Translations under genes and position numbers: made by a program
NCBI GenBank assembly: GCA_028355955.1
Contig: JAOMTQ010000011.1
Coordinates: 1-39,161 of the forward strand
Source: Methylophilaceae bacterium
Lineage (GTDB): Bacteria > Pseudomonadota > Gammaproteobacteria > Burkholderiales > Methylophilaceae
DNA: 39,161 bases
Direction of reading: 5' to 3'
The notes under the pieces: generated by a model
Told to the model about the DNA's origin: nothing
The model's input: only the letters and a program-made list of their open reading frames with translations
The model's database searches: none
Shown: positions 19,964 through 32,062 of the stretch, one piece after another
How the letters are laid out: every line of letters begins with the position of its first letter
Numbering within the stretch: the stretch's first letter is position 1

Positions 19964-22216
19964 ACGGAAGCTTTTTCATCCTCTTTGATATTAAGGACGA
20001 TTGCCTCCTTATCATCAATATCAATTTCAACTTCACCACCGTTAATTAATCGTCCAAATAAAAGTTCATCAGCAAGTGCTTTTCTAATAGTATCTTGAAT
20101 AAGCCTAGCCATAGGCCTTGCACCCATTTGTTCATCGAAACCTGATATTGCAAGATAATCTTTTAAATCTTTTGTAAATGAGGCATCAACTTTTTTATCG
20201 TGTAATTGAGTCTCTAATTGAATTAAAAACTTATCTACAACTTTCAAAATAATTTCATTGTCTAGTGAAGTAAATGAGACTGTAGCGTCAAGTCTATTTC
20301 TAAACTCAGGTGAAAAGACTTTTTTAATCTCACCATTTTCATCTCCACTTTTTTTAGTTTGTGTGAAGCCAAAATTTGATTTTGATAATGCTTCTGCACC
20401 GGCATTAGTAGTCATGATAATGGTAACATTTCGGAAGTCAGTTTTTCGACCATTGCTATCGGTCAATATACCGTTATCCATAACTTGAAGAAGAATATTA
20501 AAAATATCAGGATTTGCTTTTTCAATTTCATCAAGTAATAAAATAGAGTAGGGATTTTTGTTTACTTGTTCTGTTAGGATTCCACCTTGATCGTAACCAA
20601 CATACCCTGGAGGCGCTCCTATGAGTTTAGAAACAGAATGACGTTCCATATATTCACTCATATCAATTCTAATTAGCTCTATACCTAATGTATACGCAAG
20701 CTGTCTTGCTACTTCAGTCTTACCAACTCCGGTTGGACCACTAAAGAGAAAGCTCCCAATTGGTCTATCTATTGGACCAATCCCACTTCGTGACATTTTA
20801 ATTGCATTAGATAGGGTTTCAATAGCTTTGTCTTGGCCAAATATCACTGCTTTTAAATCTCTCTCAAGGTTTTTGAGTGAGCTTCTGTCATCTTTATTTA
20901 TATTTTTAGCTGGTATACGTGCAATTTTCGCGATTACATCTTCAATTTCTTTTGAGCCAATATTCTTTTTTTGTTTTGATTTAGGTAAAATTCTTTGCGC
21001 CGCACCCGCTTCGTCAATAATATCTATTGCTTTGTCAGGCAAACGTCTGTCATTTAAAAATTTTGCAGACAATTCAGCTGCACTAATCAATGCATTATTA
21101 GTAAACTTAACATTATGATGACTCTCAAAATGAGTTTTTAAACCCTTAAGAATTTCTATAGTGTTTTTAACGGATGGCTCTTCAACATCTATTTTTTTGG
21201 AATCGTCTTGTCAAGGCGTGATCTTTTTCAAATACTGATCTAAATTCTTGGTACGTTGTTGCACCTATACATTTAACATTGCCTCTTGCCAAAGCGGGTT
21301 TTAAAATATTTGATGCGTCCAATGTTCCTCCACTTGCTGATCCTGCTCCAATAATAGTATGAATTTCATCAATAAATAAAATAGAATTTTTTTGTTCTCC
21401 AAGCTGTTTTATCACAGTTTTCAGTCTTTGCTCAAAATCACCTCGATATTTTGTACCAGCAATAAGTGCACCTAGGTCAAGTGAATATATAGTCATATTT
21501 TCTAAAACTGTAGGAATATTTCTGTCTACAATTTTCTTGGCTAAACCCTCTGCAATTGCAGTTTTACCTACACCTGCTTCACCAACCAGAAGTGGATTAT
21601 TTTTTCTTCGTCTACAAAGAATTTGCACAACTCTTTCAACTTCCGGTTCTCTTCCAATTAATGGATCAATCTTACCTTCACTAACAAGTTTGTTTAAATT
21701 CACCGCATAAGTTTCTAAGCCCTTACTCGTTTTTGTATCAGAACTAGTTGTTTCTTGTGCCTGTTCTTTTTGATTATTTTCAGTAGTCTTGGCTATGCCA
21801 TGAGCAATAAAATTGACGACATCTAATCTTGCTATACCTTGCTGGTGAAGAAAGTAAACTGCATGTGAGTCTTTTTCACCAAAAATAGCAACCAAAACAT
21901 TTGCACCTGTTACCTCTTTTTTTCCTGATGATTGAACATGCAGCATTGCTCTTTGAATTACTCTTTGAAAACCCAAAGTTGGTTGGGTATCTACATCATC
22001 TTTCCCTCCAACCTTTGGTGTATGCTCTTCAATATGGCCTACAACATCTTCCCTAAGTTTGTCTAGATTGGCCCCACAGGAATTGAGAACCTCAGAGGCA
22101 GATGGGTTATCTAGCATAGCCAGTAATAAATGTTCGACGGTAATTAACTCATGACGTTTTTGTCGAGCATCCATAAATGCCATATGTAAACTAACTTCTA
22201 ATTCTTGTGCAATCAT
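19960..22216 (-). CDS. clpA: ClpA, ATP-dependent Clp protease unfoldase subunit (frame break)
   Basis: About 751 residues after removal of one base from the T7 run at 21192-21198, which restores RRFQKIDVEEPSVKNTIEIL. Present are the N domain that binds ClpS (MIAQELEVSLHMAFMDARQK), the first AAA+ module (GEAGVGKTAIAEG, ILFIDEIHTIIGAG), the second module (FSGPTGVGKTEVARQLA, GAPPGYVGYDQGG, LLLDEIEKANPDIFN) and a C-terminal D2-small domain (GARPMARLIQDTIRKALAD). It unfolds proteins for ClpP. It is the last gene of the minus-strand run and follows clpS by 7 nt. Confidence 0.97.
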
Positions 22217-22223
22217 AATTTAA

Positions 22224-22538
22224 CTATATCTTTTCTATAATACATTGCAAGGGGTGCTGAGATTCTTTTGATAAATTTAATACTTGATTCATTTTAGTCT
22301 CTGCAATTTCTAATGGAAAAATACCACAAATGCCGATACCTTCTGTGTGTATTTGAAGCATTATTCTTGTTGCTTCATCATACGACTTTTTAAAAACTTT
22401 TTGAATAACATCAACCACAAATTCCATGGGTGTATAGTCATCATTTAATAATATGACCTTATAATTCTTAGGAAGTTTCGGCTTAACCTGCGAATCTTTT
22501 ACTACTGTATCTTCAAGCTGATCTGGTTTAATATTCAT
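22224..22538 (-). CDS. clpS: ClpS adaptor for N-degron substrates
   Basis: 104 residues, intact. It has the core KVILLNDDYTPMEFVVDVI, whose NDD motif contacts the N-terminal substrate residue, with IMLQIHTEGIGICGIFPLEI. The flexible N-terminal arm (MNIKPDQLEDTVVKDSQ) precedes it. ClpS binds the ClpA N domain and delivers proteins with destabilising N-terminal residues. It lies directly upstream of clpA, the usual order. Confidence 0.97.
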   Translation of the reverse strand: MNIKPDQLEDTVVKDSQVKPKLPKNYKVILLNDDYTPMEFVVDVIQKVFKKSYDEATRIMLQIHTEGIGICGIFPLEIAETKMNQVLNLSKESQHPLQCIIEKI

Positions 22539-22555
22539 GCAATCATTTTAATCGT

Positions 22556-23809
22556 CTATTTGTAAATTTTAATTTTTTTGATGGTTTGCTCATATATATT
22601 AATAATCTCAAATTTTGTTTCATGCATTTTAAAGCTTGTGTTGGTTTCTGGAATATTTTCAAGAAATTCAATAATCAAACCACTAATGGTAATAGGACCA
22701 CTAGTAGGTAGCTTCAGGTTCAATTTTTTATTAAGATCTCTAATTGAAATTGCCCCATCAACAATCCAACCATCATCTTCCGTTATGATTTTTGAGAGTT
22801 TAGAGGGTATATCTGTATTAAATTCTCCAATAATTTCCTCAAGTAAGTCTTCCAAAGAGACTAAGCCAAGGAAGTCACCATGCTCATTTACAATAAACCC
22901 TTTTTTTTCTTGATTATCTTGAAAATATTGAATTTGTTTGTAGATGGTAGTCCCAGATGGAATAAAATATGGGGGCTCTATCAATTCACGCAAAGATTCA
23001 TGCGTGATTCCATCATTTTGTTCTTTAACAACTAATTTTAATAATTTTTTTGAATCAATTACACCGATAATTTCATCATTATCTTTGACCACCATCTGGC
23101 GATAATTAGAATTAATGACTTTTTCGAGGATTTCATCTATAGATTGTTTAAGACAAATTGATTCTACATTTGTATGAGGCATCATTACTTCATCAATCGT
23201 CACTTTATTTAAATCAATTAAGTTTAAGAAAATAGATTTATTTTTTTGAGGTATAAACGTACCGGATTCACTAATGATACTTTTTAACTCATCCATATTA
23301 ATCAAGTCTTTTTGATTAAAGTTCGTTTTAATGTTTACTAGTTTCAAAAATCCAAGAACAAAAAAATTCAAAAATAAAACGATAGGATAAAAGACTTTTA
23401 AGAGAGGGTAGAGTATAAAACTACAATAGGGAGCTAACTTTTCTGGGTGGGCTGCTCCGATAACCTTTGGAGAAATTTCACTAAAAATGACAATCATAAA
23501 TGTAGTAATGATTGTTCCAATAAAGATTATACTTTCTTGAGTACCAAAGAATTCAACAACAATAAGTGTTACAAGCGCAGCAGCAGCTGCATTTGCAAAG
23601 TTATTACAAAGTAAAATTACACTAAGTAATTTATCTGTTTCATTAAGAAGTTTTACAGCAAGCTTTGCTCCTACATTCCCTTGTTTACTAAGATGCTTGA
23701 GCCGATATCTATTGACAGACATTAAACTAGTTTCAGATATAGCAAAGAATGCTGAAAGCACAAGAAGAACAGCTAAGAGAGTGAGCTGAAAATTTAAATT
23801 AAAATCCAT
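22556..23809 (-). CDS. CNNM-type transporter with CBS pair (HlyC/CorC family, YfjD-like)
   Basis: 417 residues. Order: CNNM transmembrane domain with three or four helices (LLAVLLVLSAFFAISETSLM, FSEISPKVIGAAHPEKLAPY), then two CBS domains (about 195-330; VMMPHTNVESICL, GFIVNEHGDFLGLVSLEDLL), then a CorC/HlyC C-terminal domain (WIVDGAISIRDLNKKLNLKL, GPITISGLIIEFL). Homologs are implicated in Mg2+/Co2+ transport; the old haemolysin name is misleading. It sits 12 nt after secF and 17 nt before clpS. Confidence 0.93.
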   Translation of the reverse strand: MDFNLNFQLTLLAVLLVLSAFFAISETSLMSVNRYRLKHLSKQGNVGAKLAVKLLNETDKLLSVILLCNNFANAAAAALVTLIVVEFFGTQESIIFIGTIITTFMIVIFSEISPKVIGAAHPEKLAPYCSFILYPLLKVFYPIVLFLNFFVLGFLKLVNIKTNFNQKDLINMDELKSIISESGTFIPQKNKSIFLNLIDLNKVTIDEVMMPHTNVESICLKQSIDEILEKVINSNYRQMVVKDNDEIIGVIDSKKLLKLVVKEQNDGITHESLRELIEPPYFIPSGTTIYKQIQYFQDNQEKKGFIVNEHGDFLGLVSLEDLLEEIIGEFNTDIPSKLSKIITEDDGWIVDGAISIRDLNKKLNLKLPTSGPITISGLIIEFLENIPETNTSFKMHETKFEIINIYEQTIKKIKIYK

Positions 23810-23821
23810 ACTAAAATTTTT

Positions 23822-24742
23822 TTATTTTTCTACTTTGACGTCTACAACCGCAAGGTTAGATTGATTTGTTCCTAGCCAAATTGCTAAAGGGCAACCCACC
23901 ATAATTGAAGAGTAGATACCAAATAAAATTCCTATAGTTAAAGCTATTGAAAAATTATGTAAAATTTCTCCACCAAAGATTAACATACATATAACAACTG
24001 TTTGGGTAGATAGATGTGTCATGATAGTTCGTGACATTGTGCGTGTAATTGCATTATTAACAACCTCAATAACTGAAGACTTGCGCATAAGTCTAAAATT
24101 CTCCCTAACTCGATCAAAGACAACAACAGACTCATTTACTGAATAACCTAATACGGCCAATACGGCTGCGAGCACAGTTAGATTAAATTCCCATTGAAAA
24201 AAGGCAAAAAAACCAAGTATTATTACAACATCGTGCATATTGGCGACGATTGCAGCTACAGCAAATCTCCACTCAAAACGAAGCCATAGATAGAGCATAA
24301 TTCCTATACCAACAAATAGTATTGCCAAAGCACCATCTTCATAAAGTTCATCACCTACTTGAGAGCCAACGGACTCGACTCTCTCAATTTCAACCTCTGG
24401 ATTAGATTCCTTTAATGTAAAAGCAATTTTTTCTGATAGATCTGCAAGTGATAAATTTTCTACTACTGGAAGTCTGATTAAAACATCACTGCTCGTTCCA
24501 AAATTTTGAACTTGTGCCTCTGGTAAATCAATTTTTTTAAGTGTTGTCCGAATTTCTTCGAGGTTTGCTGCTTGAGGATAGCTCACTTCCATCAAGGTAC
24601 CTCCAGTAAAATCAACACCTAAATTCAATCCACGAGTGACCAGAAATAAAATTGAAGCAATAAATATTGAAGTAGAAATAATTGCGGAAATTTTTCTAAA
24701 TTTCATAAAAGGAATATCTGTTTTTACTCTAAAAATTTCCAT
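23822..24742 (-). CDS. secF: Protein-export membrane protein SecF
   Basis: 306 residues, intact, with six expected membrane segments. It has the SecF start (KFRKISAIISTSIFIASILF), the periplasmic motif LGVDFTGGTLMEVSYP, LAVLGYSVNESVVVFDRVRE in the fourth helix region, and TRTMSRTIMTHLSTQ. With SecD it forms a proton-driven unit that pulls preproteins out of the SecYEG channel. It begins 3 nt after secD. Confidence 0.97.
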   Translation of the reverse strand: MEIFRVKTDIPFMKFRKISAIISTSIFIASILFLVTRGLNLGVDFTGGTLMEVSYPQAANLEEIRTTLKKIDLPEAQVQNFGTSSDVLIRLPVVENLSLADLSEKIAFTLKESNPEVEIERVESVGSQVGDELYEDGALAILFVGIGIMLYLWLRFEWRFAVAAIVANMHDVVIILGFFAFFQWEFNLTVLAAVLAVLGYSVNESVVVFDRVRENFRLMRKSSVIEVVNNAITRTMSRTIMTHLSTQTVVICMLIFGGEILHNFSIALTIGILFGIYSSIMVGCPLAIWLGTNQSNLAVVDVKVEK

Positions 24743-24745
24743 AAG

Positions 24746-26646
24746 TTAATTATTTTCAACTTTAAAAATTTCTCCGATGGAGATTTTTTTTATTGTTCTT
24801 TTATTCCCATAAATATAATTTACGATTCCTCTAGAGACAAAGATAGCACTATATACAGAGGTTAAAATACCAAGTACAAGAACCACAGCAAATCCTTTAA
24901 TTGGGCCAGAACCAAACATAAATAAAGCAAGACCAGCAATCATGGTTGTAATATTTGAATCAAGTATTGTCCCCCACGCTTTATCGTAGCCCTGACTAAT
25001 GCTTTTTTGAGGAGGCATCCCATTTCTAATTTCATCTCTTATACGCTCGTTAATTAGAACGTTAGCATCAATAGCCATACCAATTGTGATAGCAATCGCA
25101 GCAAGACCAGGTAATGTTAATGTTGCTTGTATTGCAGATAATAATGCTGTTAAGAACAATAAATTTACCGATAAACCAATGACTGAAACAACTCCAAAAA
25201 ACATGTAGTAAGCAATCATTAAAACAACTATAGCTGCAAAGCCCCACATCGTTGAATTAACACCGCGAGCAATATTTTCTTTTCCCATACTTGGTCCGAC
25301 CGTTCTTTCTTCTACTATCTCCATTGGGACAGAAAGTGACCCTGCTCTTAAAAGCAATGAGATATCAGTAGATTCTTGAGCATTTTCCATACCAGTAATC
25401 ATTACATTACCGCCACCAATCTCACTCTTAATTTTTGGTGCTGTAATAACTTCAGTATAATTTTTTTCAATAAGTAATAAAGCAATTCTTTTACCTATAT
25501 TCTTTCGGGTAATTTCTTTAAAAATATTAGTACCTACAGAATCTAAATCAAGATATACAACAGATTGTCCTGTCATTTGATCCACTCCTGGTGAAGCATC
25601 TTCTAATCTTTCACCAGTTAAAATTACTTCTTTTTTTTACTAAAAGAGGGTTCCCAGAGCGATCATAATAGAGTTCAGTCCCAGGGGGTAGTTGCCCATT
25701 CTCCGCTTTTTCTATGGTGGCTGGATCTGATCTGTCCTCATCTACCATTCTCATCTCTAGAATTGCGGTTCTGCCAATAATTTCTTTTGCTTTTGCAGTA
25801 TCTTGAACGCCTGGTAGTTGAACAACAATTCGATCTTGACCTTGTTGTTGGATAATTGGTTCAGCAACACCCAGCTCATTGACTCTATTATGTAAAGTTT
25901 CTAGGTTTTGCTTAAGAGCAAAGTTGACATTCTCTTCATCGGTATATTGATTATTTTTAATTTTCAAAATAAACTCATTATTATTTTTAATTTCTGAAAA
26001 ATTAAATGCTTCAGTCTCTTTTGTAGGGGAATTGCCTCCAAAAATTGAACGACCCGAACCTTGAGCTCTTATAATATTTTTTGCTTCATTTAACGCATCT
26101 TCTGATTTGAACTTTAATTGAACATAATTATTAATGACTTTTGAATCATAGTATTTAATATTTTCTTTTTGTAATTCTTTTCTTACATTTACTAAAAAAA
26201 CCGTCATTCTTTTTTTCTGACAGTTTCGACAAATCAAGTTGCATTAGAAAATGAACACCACCTCTGAGATCTAGACCTAAATACATTGGTAAAGCACCAA
26301 GATTAGATAACCAATCGGGGGAGTTTGATATAAGATTTAGCGCTACAACAAATTTATTACCTAAACTTTTTTCAATAACTTGCTTTGCATTTAATTGATC
26401 GGTTGCCTCTTTAAATTTAATTTTTATATCAGTATCTTCAAAAGAAATTCCAATATTTTGGATATTTGCTTTTTCAAGGGCTGATTCAACTAATTTAAGT
26501 GTAGACCGATCAACTGTCTCGCCTGCTTTCACAGGCATCACTTGGACAGCAAAGGATTCGCCATAAAAATTTGGTGTGACATACAGAAAACTTAATCCTA
26601 TAGTTAAAAGGATTAATATATATTTCCAACTAGAATACTGATTCAT
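24746..26646 (-). CDS. secD: Protein-export membrane protein SecD (two frame breaks)
   Basis: About 632 residues after two corrections. Segment 1 holds the first membrane helix and GLDLRGGVHFLMQLDLSKL. Segment 2 holds the periplasmic P1 region (RVNELGVAEPIIQQQGQDRI, VVQLPGVQDTAKAKEIIGRT). Segment 3 holds the rest of P1 and the five-helix membrane block (AIAITIGMAIDANVLINERI). Breaks lie in an A7 run at 26194-26200 and a T8 run at 25631-25638 (plus-strand letters), each one base too many; repair gives KKNDGFLVNVRKEL and LLVKKEVILTGERLEDASPG. Both joins match the family. Partner of SecF in the same transcript. Confidence 0.97.
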
Positions 26647-26665
26647 TTAGATAAACTTAAACAAT

Positions 26666-26948
26666 TTATATTGATTTAATTGTTCCCTTAGGAAGGACGG
26701 CTTGAACCGTTTGTTTTTGAATTTTGATTTGTGAATTGGCATTCACTTCTAAAATTGCAAATTGATCATTTAATTTAGTTATTTTTCCTAAAATGCCACC
26801 ACTTGTTGAGACTTCGTCTCCAACTTTTAACTCAGCCAACATTGCTTTTACTTTTTTTTGCTTGAGCCATTTGAGGTCTAATTAGCATAAAGTAAAATAG
26901 AACAAAAATAATAATGAATGGTAAAAATCCTGACAGTGCTTCGTTCAC
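26666..26948 (-). CDS. yajC: YajC, Sec translocon accessory subunit (frame break)
   Basis: About 93 residues, read from a GTG at 26948 preceded by GAGGGG eight bases upstream. The single membrane helix (FLPFIIIFVLFYFMLIRPQM) is followed by the cytosolic domain VGDEVSTSGGILGKITKLND in another frame. The join lies in the T8 run at 26852-26859, one base too many. YajC associates with SecDF. Its place between tgt and secD is the conserved Proteobacterial order. Neither half is long enough to stand out as a reading frame on its own. Confidence 0.93.
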
Positions 26949-26994
26949 GTTGTAATCCCCTCAAAAAAACATGATTTTATCATAAGAAAGAGCT

Positions 26995-28099
<1,105 letters not shown>

Positions 28100-28199
28100 A
28101 AGCCATTTGGATATCTGAATATAGAATCTAATATTATAAAATATTAATAAGTCTTAAACGATGATTATTCCGTGATTGTAGGATAAAATCAGGAAATAA

Positions 28200-28974
28200 A
28201 TGAAAATTAAAATAAAAAATAATAAAAAAGATATTTTGGGTAAAAAAGGATTTTATCTCCTTCCAAATATTTTTACCACAGCATCTTTGTTCGCAGGTTT
28301 TTATGCCATAGTGCAGGCAATGAATGGGGCATTTGATCATTCAGCTATTGCAATTTTTATTGCGCTTATTTTGGATGGGCTTGATGGAAGAGTTGCAAGG
28401 TTGACCAATACAGAAAGTAATTTTGGTGCTGAATACGATAGTTTGTCAGATATGGTGTCTTTTGGAGCCGCGCCAGCATTGGTGATATATGTGTGGGCAT
28501 TAAATCCTTTAGGAAAGTTCGGTTGGATTATCGCATTTATATATTGTGCCTGTGCAGCATTCAGGTTAGCTCGTTTTAATGTAAAGTTAGACATTGAAAA
28601 TAAGAAATATTTTTCTGGCTTGCCATCTCCAGCAGCAGCTACATTACTTGCTAGTTTCATTTGGATATCCTTTGATAATGGAATTAATGGGAATGATATT
28701 TTTTTTAGGTTTTTTCCAGATGCAATGGTTTGCTGCAGTTTTAACTTTTTTTTCTGCATTAGCTATGGCGTCTGATTTAAAATATTACAGCGGTAAAAAT
28801 CTAAATTTTAGAAAAAGTCAGCCATTTATTGCCATTTTGATTATTGTGATTATTTTTGGTGTGATTTCTCATAACCCAGCTGAAATAGTTTTTTTAATTG
28901 CTCTTTTATATGCATTATCTGGACCATATAGCTATTTGCAGTCTAAGAAACTTTCAAATTATATTAATTTTTAA
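28200..28974 (+). CDS. pssA: CDP-diacylglycerol-serine O-phosphatidyltransferase (frame break)
   Basis: About 257 residues, polytopic. The CDP-alcohol phosphotransferase motif D-G-x2-A-R-x8-G-x3-D-x3-D is complete ([20 protein letters not shown] then LSD). It starts at an ATG with AGGAAAT upstream; the opening [20 protein letters not shown] is typical of the PssA subgroup. The frame changes in the T8 run at 28699-28706; the conserved continuation is [20 protein letters not shown]. It makes phosphatidylserine, the precursor of phosphatidylethanolamine. Eight bases separate it from leuA, an arrangement common in Betaproteobacteria. Confidence 0.95.
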
Positions 28975-28982
28975 ATAAAAAT

Positions 28983-30516
28983 ATGAATGAATTAATCATT
29001 TTTGACACAACGCTTCGCGATGGCGAACAAAGCCCAGGAGCTTCGATGACTCAAGAAGAAAAGTTGAGGATTGCAAAGCAGCTTGAAAAATTAGGTGTGA
29101 ATGTCATAGAAGCTGGATTTGCTGCTGCTAGTCCCGGAGATTTCAGTTCAATTAAAGCTATCTCAAAAATTATAGAAAAATCAACTGTTTGTTCATTAGC
29201 AAGAGCGCTTGAAAGTGATATAAAAAAAGCAGGTCAAGCTATTCAGCCAGCTAAGCATAAAAGAATTCATACTTTTATCGCAACAAGCAAAATTCATATG
29301 GAAAATAAGTTAAGAATGACCCCTGATCAAGTTTTAAAGAGGGGGGTTGAAGCTGTAAAGTGGTCATTGGATTATACTGACGACGTTGAATTTTCAGCTG
29401 AAGATGCAGTGAGATCGGATGTAAATTTTTTAATTGAAATTTTCGATGCTGTTATTAAGGCAGGTGCTAAAACGATCAACGTACCAGACACAGTAGGGTA
29501 TTCAATACCTAAGAGCTGGGGGAACCTTATGAATGAATTAATTTCAAAAGTACCAAATTCACAAAGCGTTATATGGTCGACACATTGTCATAACGATTTA
29601 GGTATGGCGGTCGCAAATTCTTTATCTGCTGTTCAAAATGGTGCAAGACAAGTGGAATGCACAATTAATGGCTTGGGAGAGAGGGCTGGTAATGCAAGTC
29701 TTGAGGAAATTGTAATGTCTGTCAAAACGAGAAAAGATATTTTTAATCTCGAAACTAAAATTAATACTGAGCAAATTGTGGCAACTTCTAGGTTAGTCTC
29801 AAACATCACTGGCTATCCTGTTCAACCAAATAAGGCGATTGTGGGCGCAAATGCATTTGCTCATGAATCAGGTATTCATCAAGATGGTGTTTTAAAACAT
29901 CGAGAAACTTATGAAATCATGAGAGCACAAGATGTAGGTTGGGGGGCCAACAAGATTTCATTAGGTAAGTTATCTGGGCGAAATGCATTCAAAAATAGAT
30001 TGGTAGAACTAGGTATTGAATTAGATTCTGAGGAGGTTTTAAATTCTACATTTGATAGATTTAAGGCGCTCGCTGATAAAAAATCTGAAATTTATGATGA
30101 GGATATTCATGCACTAGTTACTGAAGAATTTGTATCTGTTGCTGTTGATCGATTTAAACTTGTTTCATTAAAATCTATTACTGATACACAAAAAAAAACC
30201 TTATGCAGAAATTGAAATTTCAGTAGACGGAGAGTTAAAAAATGCAAAGGCAGAAGGTGGAGGTCCAGTTGACGCAACGTTTAAAGCCATTGAACTAATT
30301 GCAAAATCTAATACAGAGCTCTTATTGTACTCGGTAAACAACATTACCTCAGGCACAGACTCAAAAGGTCAAGTCACTGTAAGGCTTGCCAAAGGAGGAA
30401 GAGTAGTAAATGGTTTAGGTTCGGATACTGATATTGTTATTGCCTCATCGATGGCCTATCTCAACGCACTAAATAAACTCGTTTCCAAAGCAGAGCGAGC
30501 TCACCCTCAAGTCTAA
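28983..30516 (+). CDS. leuA: 2-isopropylmalate synthase (frame break)
   Basis: About 510 residues after correction. The TIM barrel opens [20 protein letters not shown] and includes [17 protein letters not shown] with the metal-binding His pair and [14 protein letters not shown]. The linker holds [14 protein letters not shown]. The C-terminal regulatory domain, which binds leucine for feedback inhibition, starts at the break: the A9 run at 30190-30198 has one base too many, and repair yields [19 protein letters not shown]. It ends [20 protein letters not shown]. It commits 2-oxoisovalerate and acetyl-CoA to leucine. Confidence 0.97.
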
Positions 30517-30530
30517 GACGAAAAACCTTT

Positions 30531-31194
30531 ATGAACTTAGCAATTTTTGATCTTGATAATACGCTACTAGATGGAGATTCTGATTATAACTGGGGACTTT
30601 ACCTTGTAAAAAAGGGTTTTCTAGATGAAGAAAAATATAAAGCTCAGAACCAAAAATTCTTTGAGGAGTATCAAGCAGGTAAATTAGATATTTTTGCTTT
30701 TGCTGAATTTCAATTCCAATTTTTAAAAAATAACACAAGAAAATTTTTAAATGATGTTCGGTCTGGCTACATTGATGAAATCATTAGGCCTATGATCTTA
30801 AAAAAAGCAGAAGATTTAGTAAATCAACATAAAGAGGCTGGGGACAGCTTATTAATTATTACAGCAACTAATACCTTCATTACCAAGCCAATTGGGGAGA
30901 TTTTTGGAATTGATGAGCTTATTGGAACAGATCCCGAGGAAAATCTAGGTGAATTTACAGGTAAAGTAAAAGGCACTCCCTCCTATAAGGACGGAAAGGT
31001 GACGCGATTATTTGATTGGTTGAATGAAAAAAAAATTAAAACTAGCAGATTTTGAAAAAACTTTTTTTTATAGTGATTCTCATAATGATCTAGCGTTACT
31101 AGAATTTGTAACTAACCCAGTTGTTGTTAATGGGGATAAAATTCTCTTAAAAAAAGCACAAGAAAAAAACTGGCCTACCCTTAATTTAAAATAA
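30531..31194 (+). CDS. HAD-superfamily phosphatase, subfamily IB (frame break)
   Basis: About 220 residues. Motif I is AIFDLDNTLLDGDSDYNW, with the nucleophile and acid aspartates. The large cap follows, then motif II LLIITATNTFITKPI. In a shifted frame come motif III/IV FFYSDSHNDLALLEF and VVNGDKILLKKAQEKNW. The break is the A9 run at 31027-31035, one A too many. It resembles the HAD-IB hydrolases often annotated as SerB-like or histidinol-phosphatase-like; the substrate is not clear from sequence. It lies 14 nt after leuA and ends 3 nt before the convergent ypjD. Confidence 0.88.
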
Positions 31195-31197
31195 CTT

Positions 31198-31983
31198 TCA
31201 AACTAAAACCATTTCTACAACAAACTTTGTTCCAAGATAAGCAAGAATCAAGAAAGCAAAAGCGAGCAAGGAAATGATTATTGATTTCTTTCCTCTCCAT
31301 CCGAATTGAACTCTCCCAAATAAAACTAATGCATAGGAAAGCCAAGCAAGAGTAGTGAAGATTGTTTTATGATTCCAATCAAGTGATTGACCAAATAGAT
31401 AATTTGAAAAAAATAAGCTTGAGAATAAAGTAAATGTTAAAAATATGAACCCTACCCAATAAATTTGAAATAATTTATTTTCTACATCAAGTAATGGCTC
31501 ACTGCTTGAGATCATTGATGAATTTTTAGTTTCGGCATGTAAGCTTTTTTCAAATAAAAGTAAAAATAAAGAAAATATAGAACCAAAAGCAAGCAATCCA
31601 TAACCAAGCATAGCAATAATAATGTGAATACTTGCGGAAATTGAATAATACTGGATGGTCTGATGGTCAGGCTGAATCAAAGGAAATACGAGAACGATTA
31701 TTAATGCAGGAATTAATGTAAATATTTCTAATCCTTGGTATTTTGATTTGTTGTTCAATAAAAGATATATCAAAACAATTATCCAGCTTAATAGTAATGT
31801 TGAGTTGGCAAAACTTAAATCTACCCCTTGATTAAAGACGTGATTATAAATTAACAAAGCATGCGTAATTAAGCCTATAGCAACAAGAAAGCTATAATTT
31901 TTTATAATTTTTATATTTGAGAGTGAAGACAGGCATGGAATCAAATATAAAATCAATGTAACTAAATAAAGGGTTTCATTCAT
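31198..31983 (-). CDS. CcsA-like cytochrome c assembly family protein YpjD
   Basis: 261 residues with about eight membrane helices. Family features: the conserved region SIHIIIAMLGYGLLAFGSIF (around 120-140), a middle helix pair, then DWNHKTIFTTLAWLSYALVL and FGRVQFGWRGKKS at the C terminus. It belongs to the CcsA/CcmC-related inner membrane proteins called YpjD, regularly found beside ffh in Proteobacteria. A haem-handling role is suggested by family membership and not shown. It diverges from ffh across 79 bases. Confidence 0.88.
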   Translation of the reverse strand: MNETLYLVTLILYLIPCLSSLSNIKIIKNYSFLVAIGLITHALLIYNHVFNQGVDLSFANSTLLLSWIIVLIYLLLNNKSKYQGLEIFTLIPALIIVLVFPLIQPDHQTIQYYSISASIHIIIAMLGYGLLAFGSIFSLFLLLFEKSLHAETKNSSMISSSEPLLDVENKLFQIYWVGFIFLTFTLFSSLFFSNYLFGQSLDWNHKTIFTTLAWLSYALVLFGRVQFGWRGKKSIIISLLAFAFLILAYLGTKFVVEMVLV

Positions 31984-32014
31984 GTTTATATTTTAATTAA
32001 TTAATAAAGACAAT

Positions 32015-32020
32015 TATAAT
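32015..32020 (+). promoter_or_regulatory. Possible -10 box of ffh
   Basis: TATAAT lies 42 bases before the ffh ATG in the divergent gap with ypjD. The region 17 bases upstream (TTTAAT) is a poor -35, so this is only a candidate. Confidence 0.35.
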
Positions 32021-32062
32021 GTAAATAACAACTATTCAACAATTTACAAATTAATAAACTTT

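Noticed and set aside
22556-23809. Haemolysin annotation for the CNNM/CBS protein
   Set aside because: The name is historical; the domain order indicates a metal-transport family membrane protein.
30531-31194. Naming the HAD protein SerB
   Set aside because: It has the HAD-IB motifs but lacks the fuller SerB sequence (for example DxDST in motif I); the substrate cannot be assigned.
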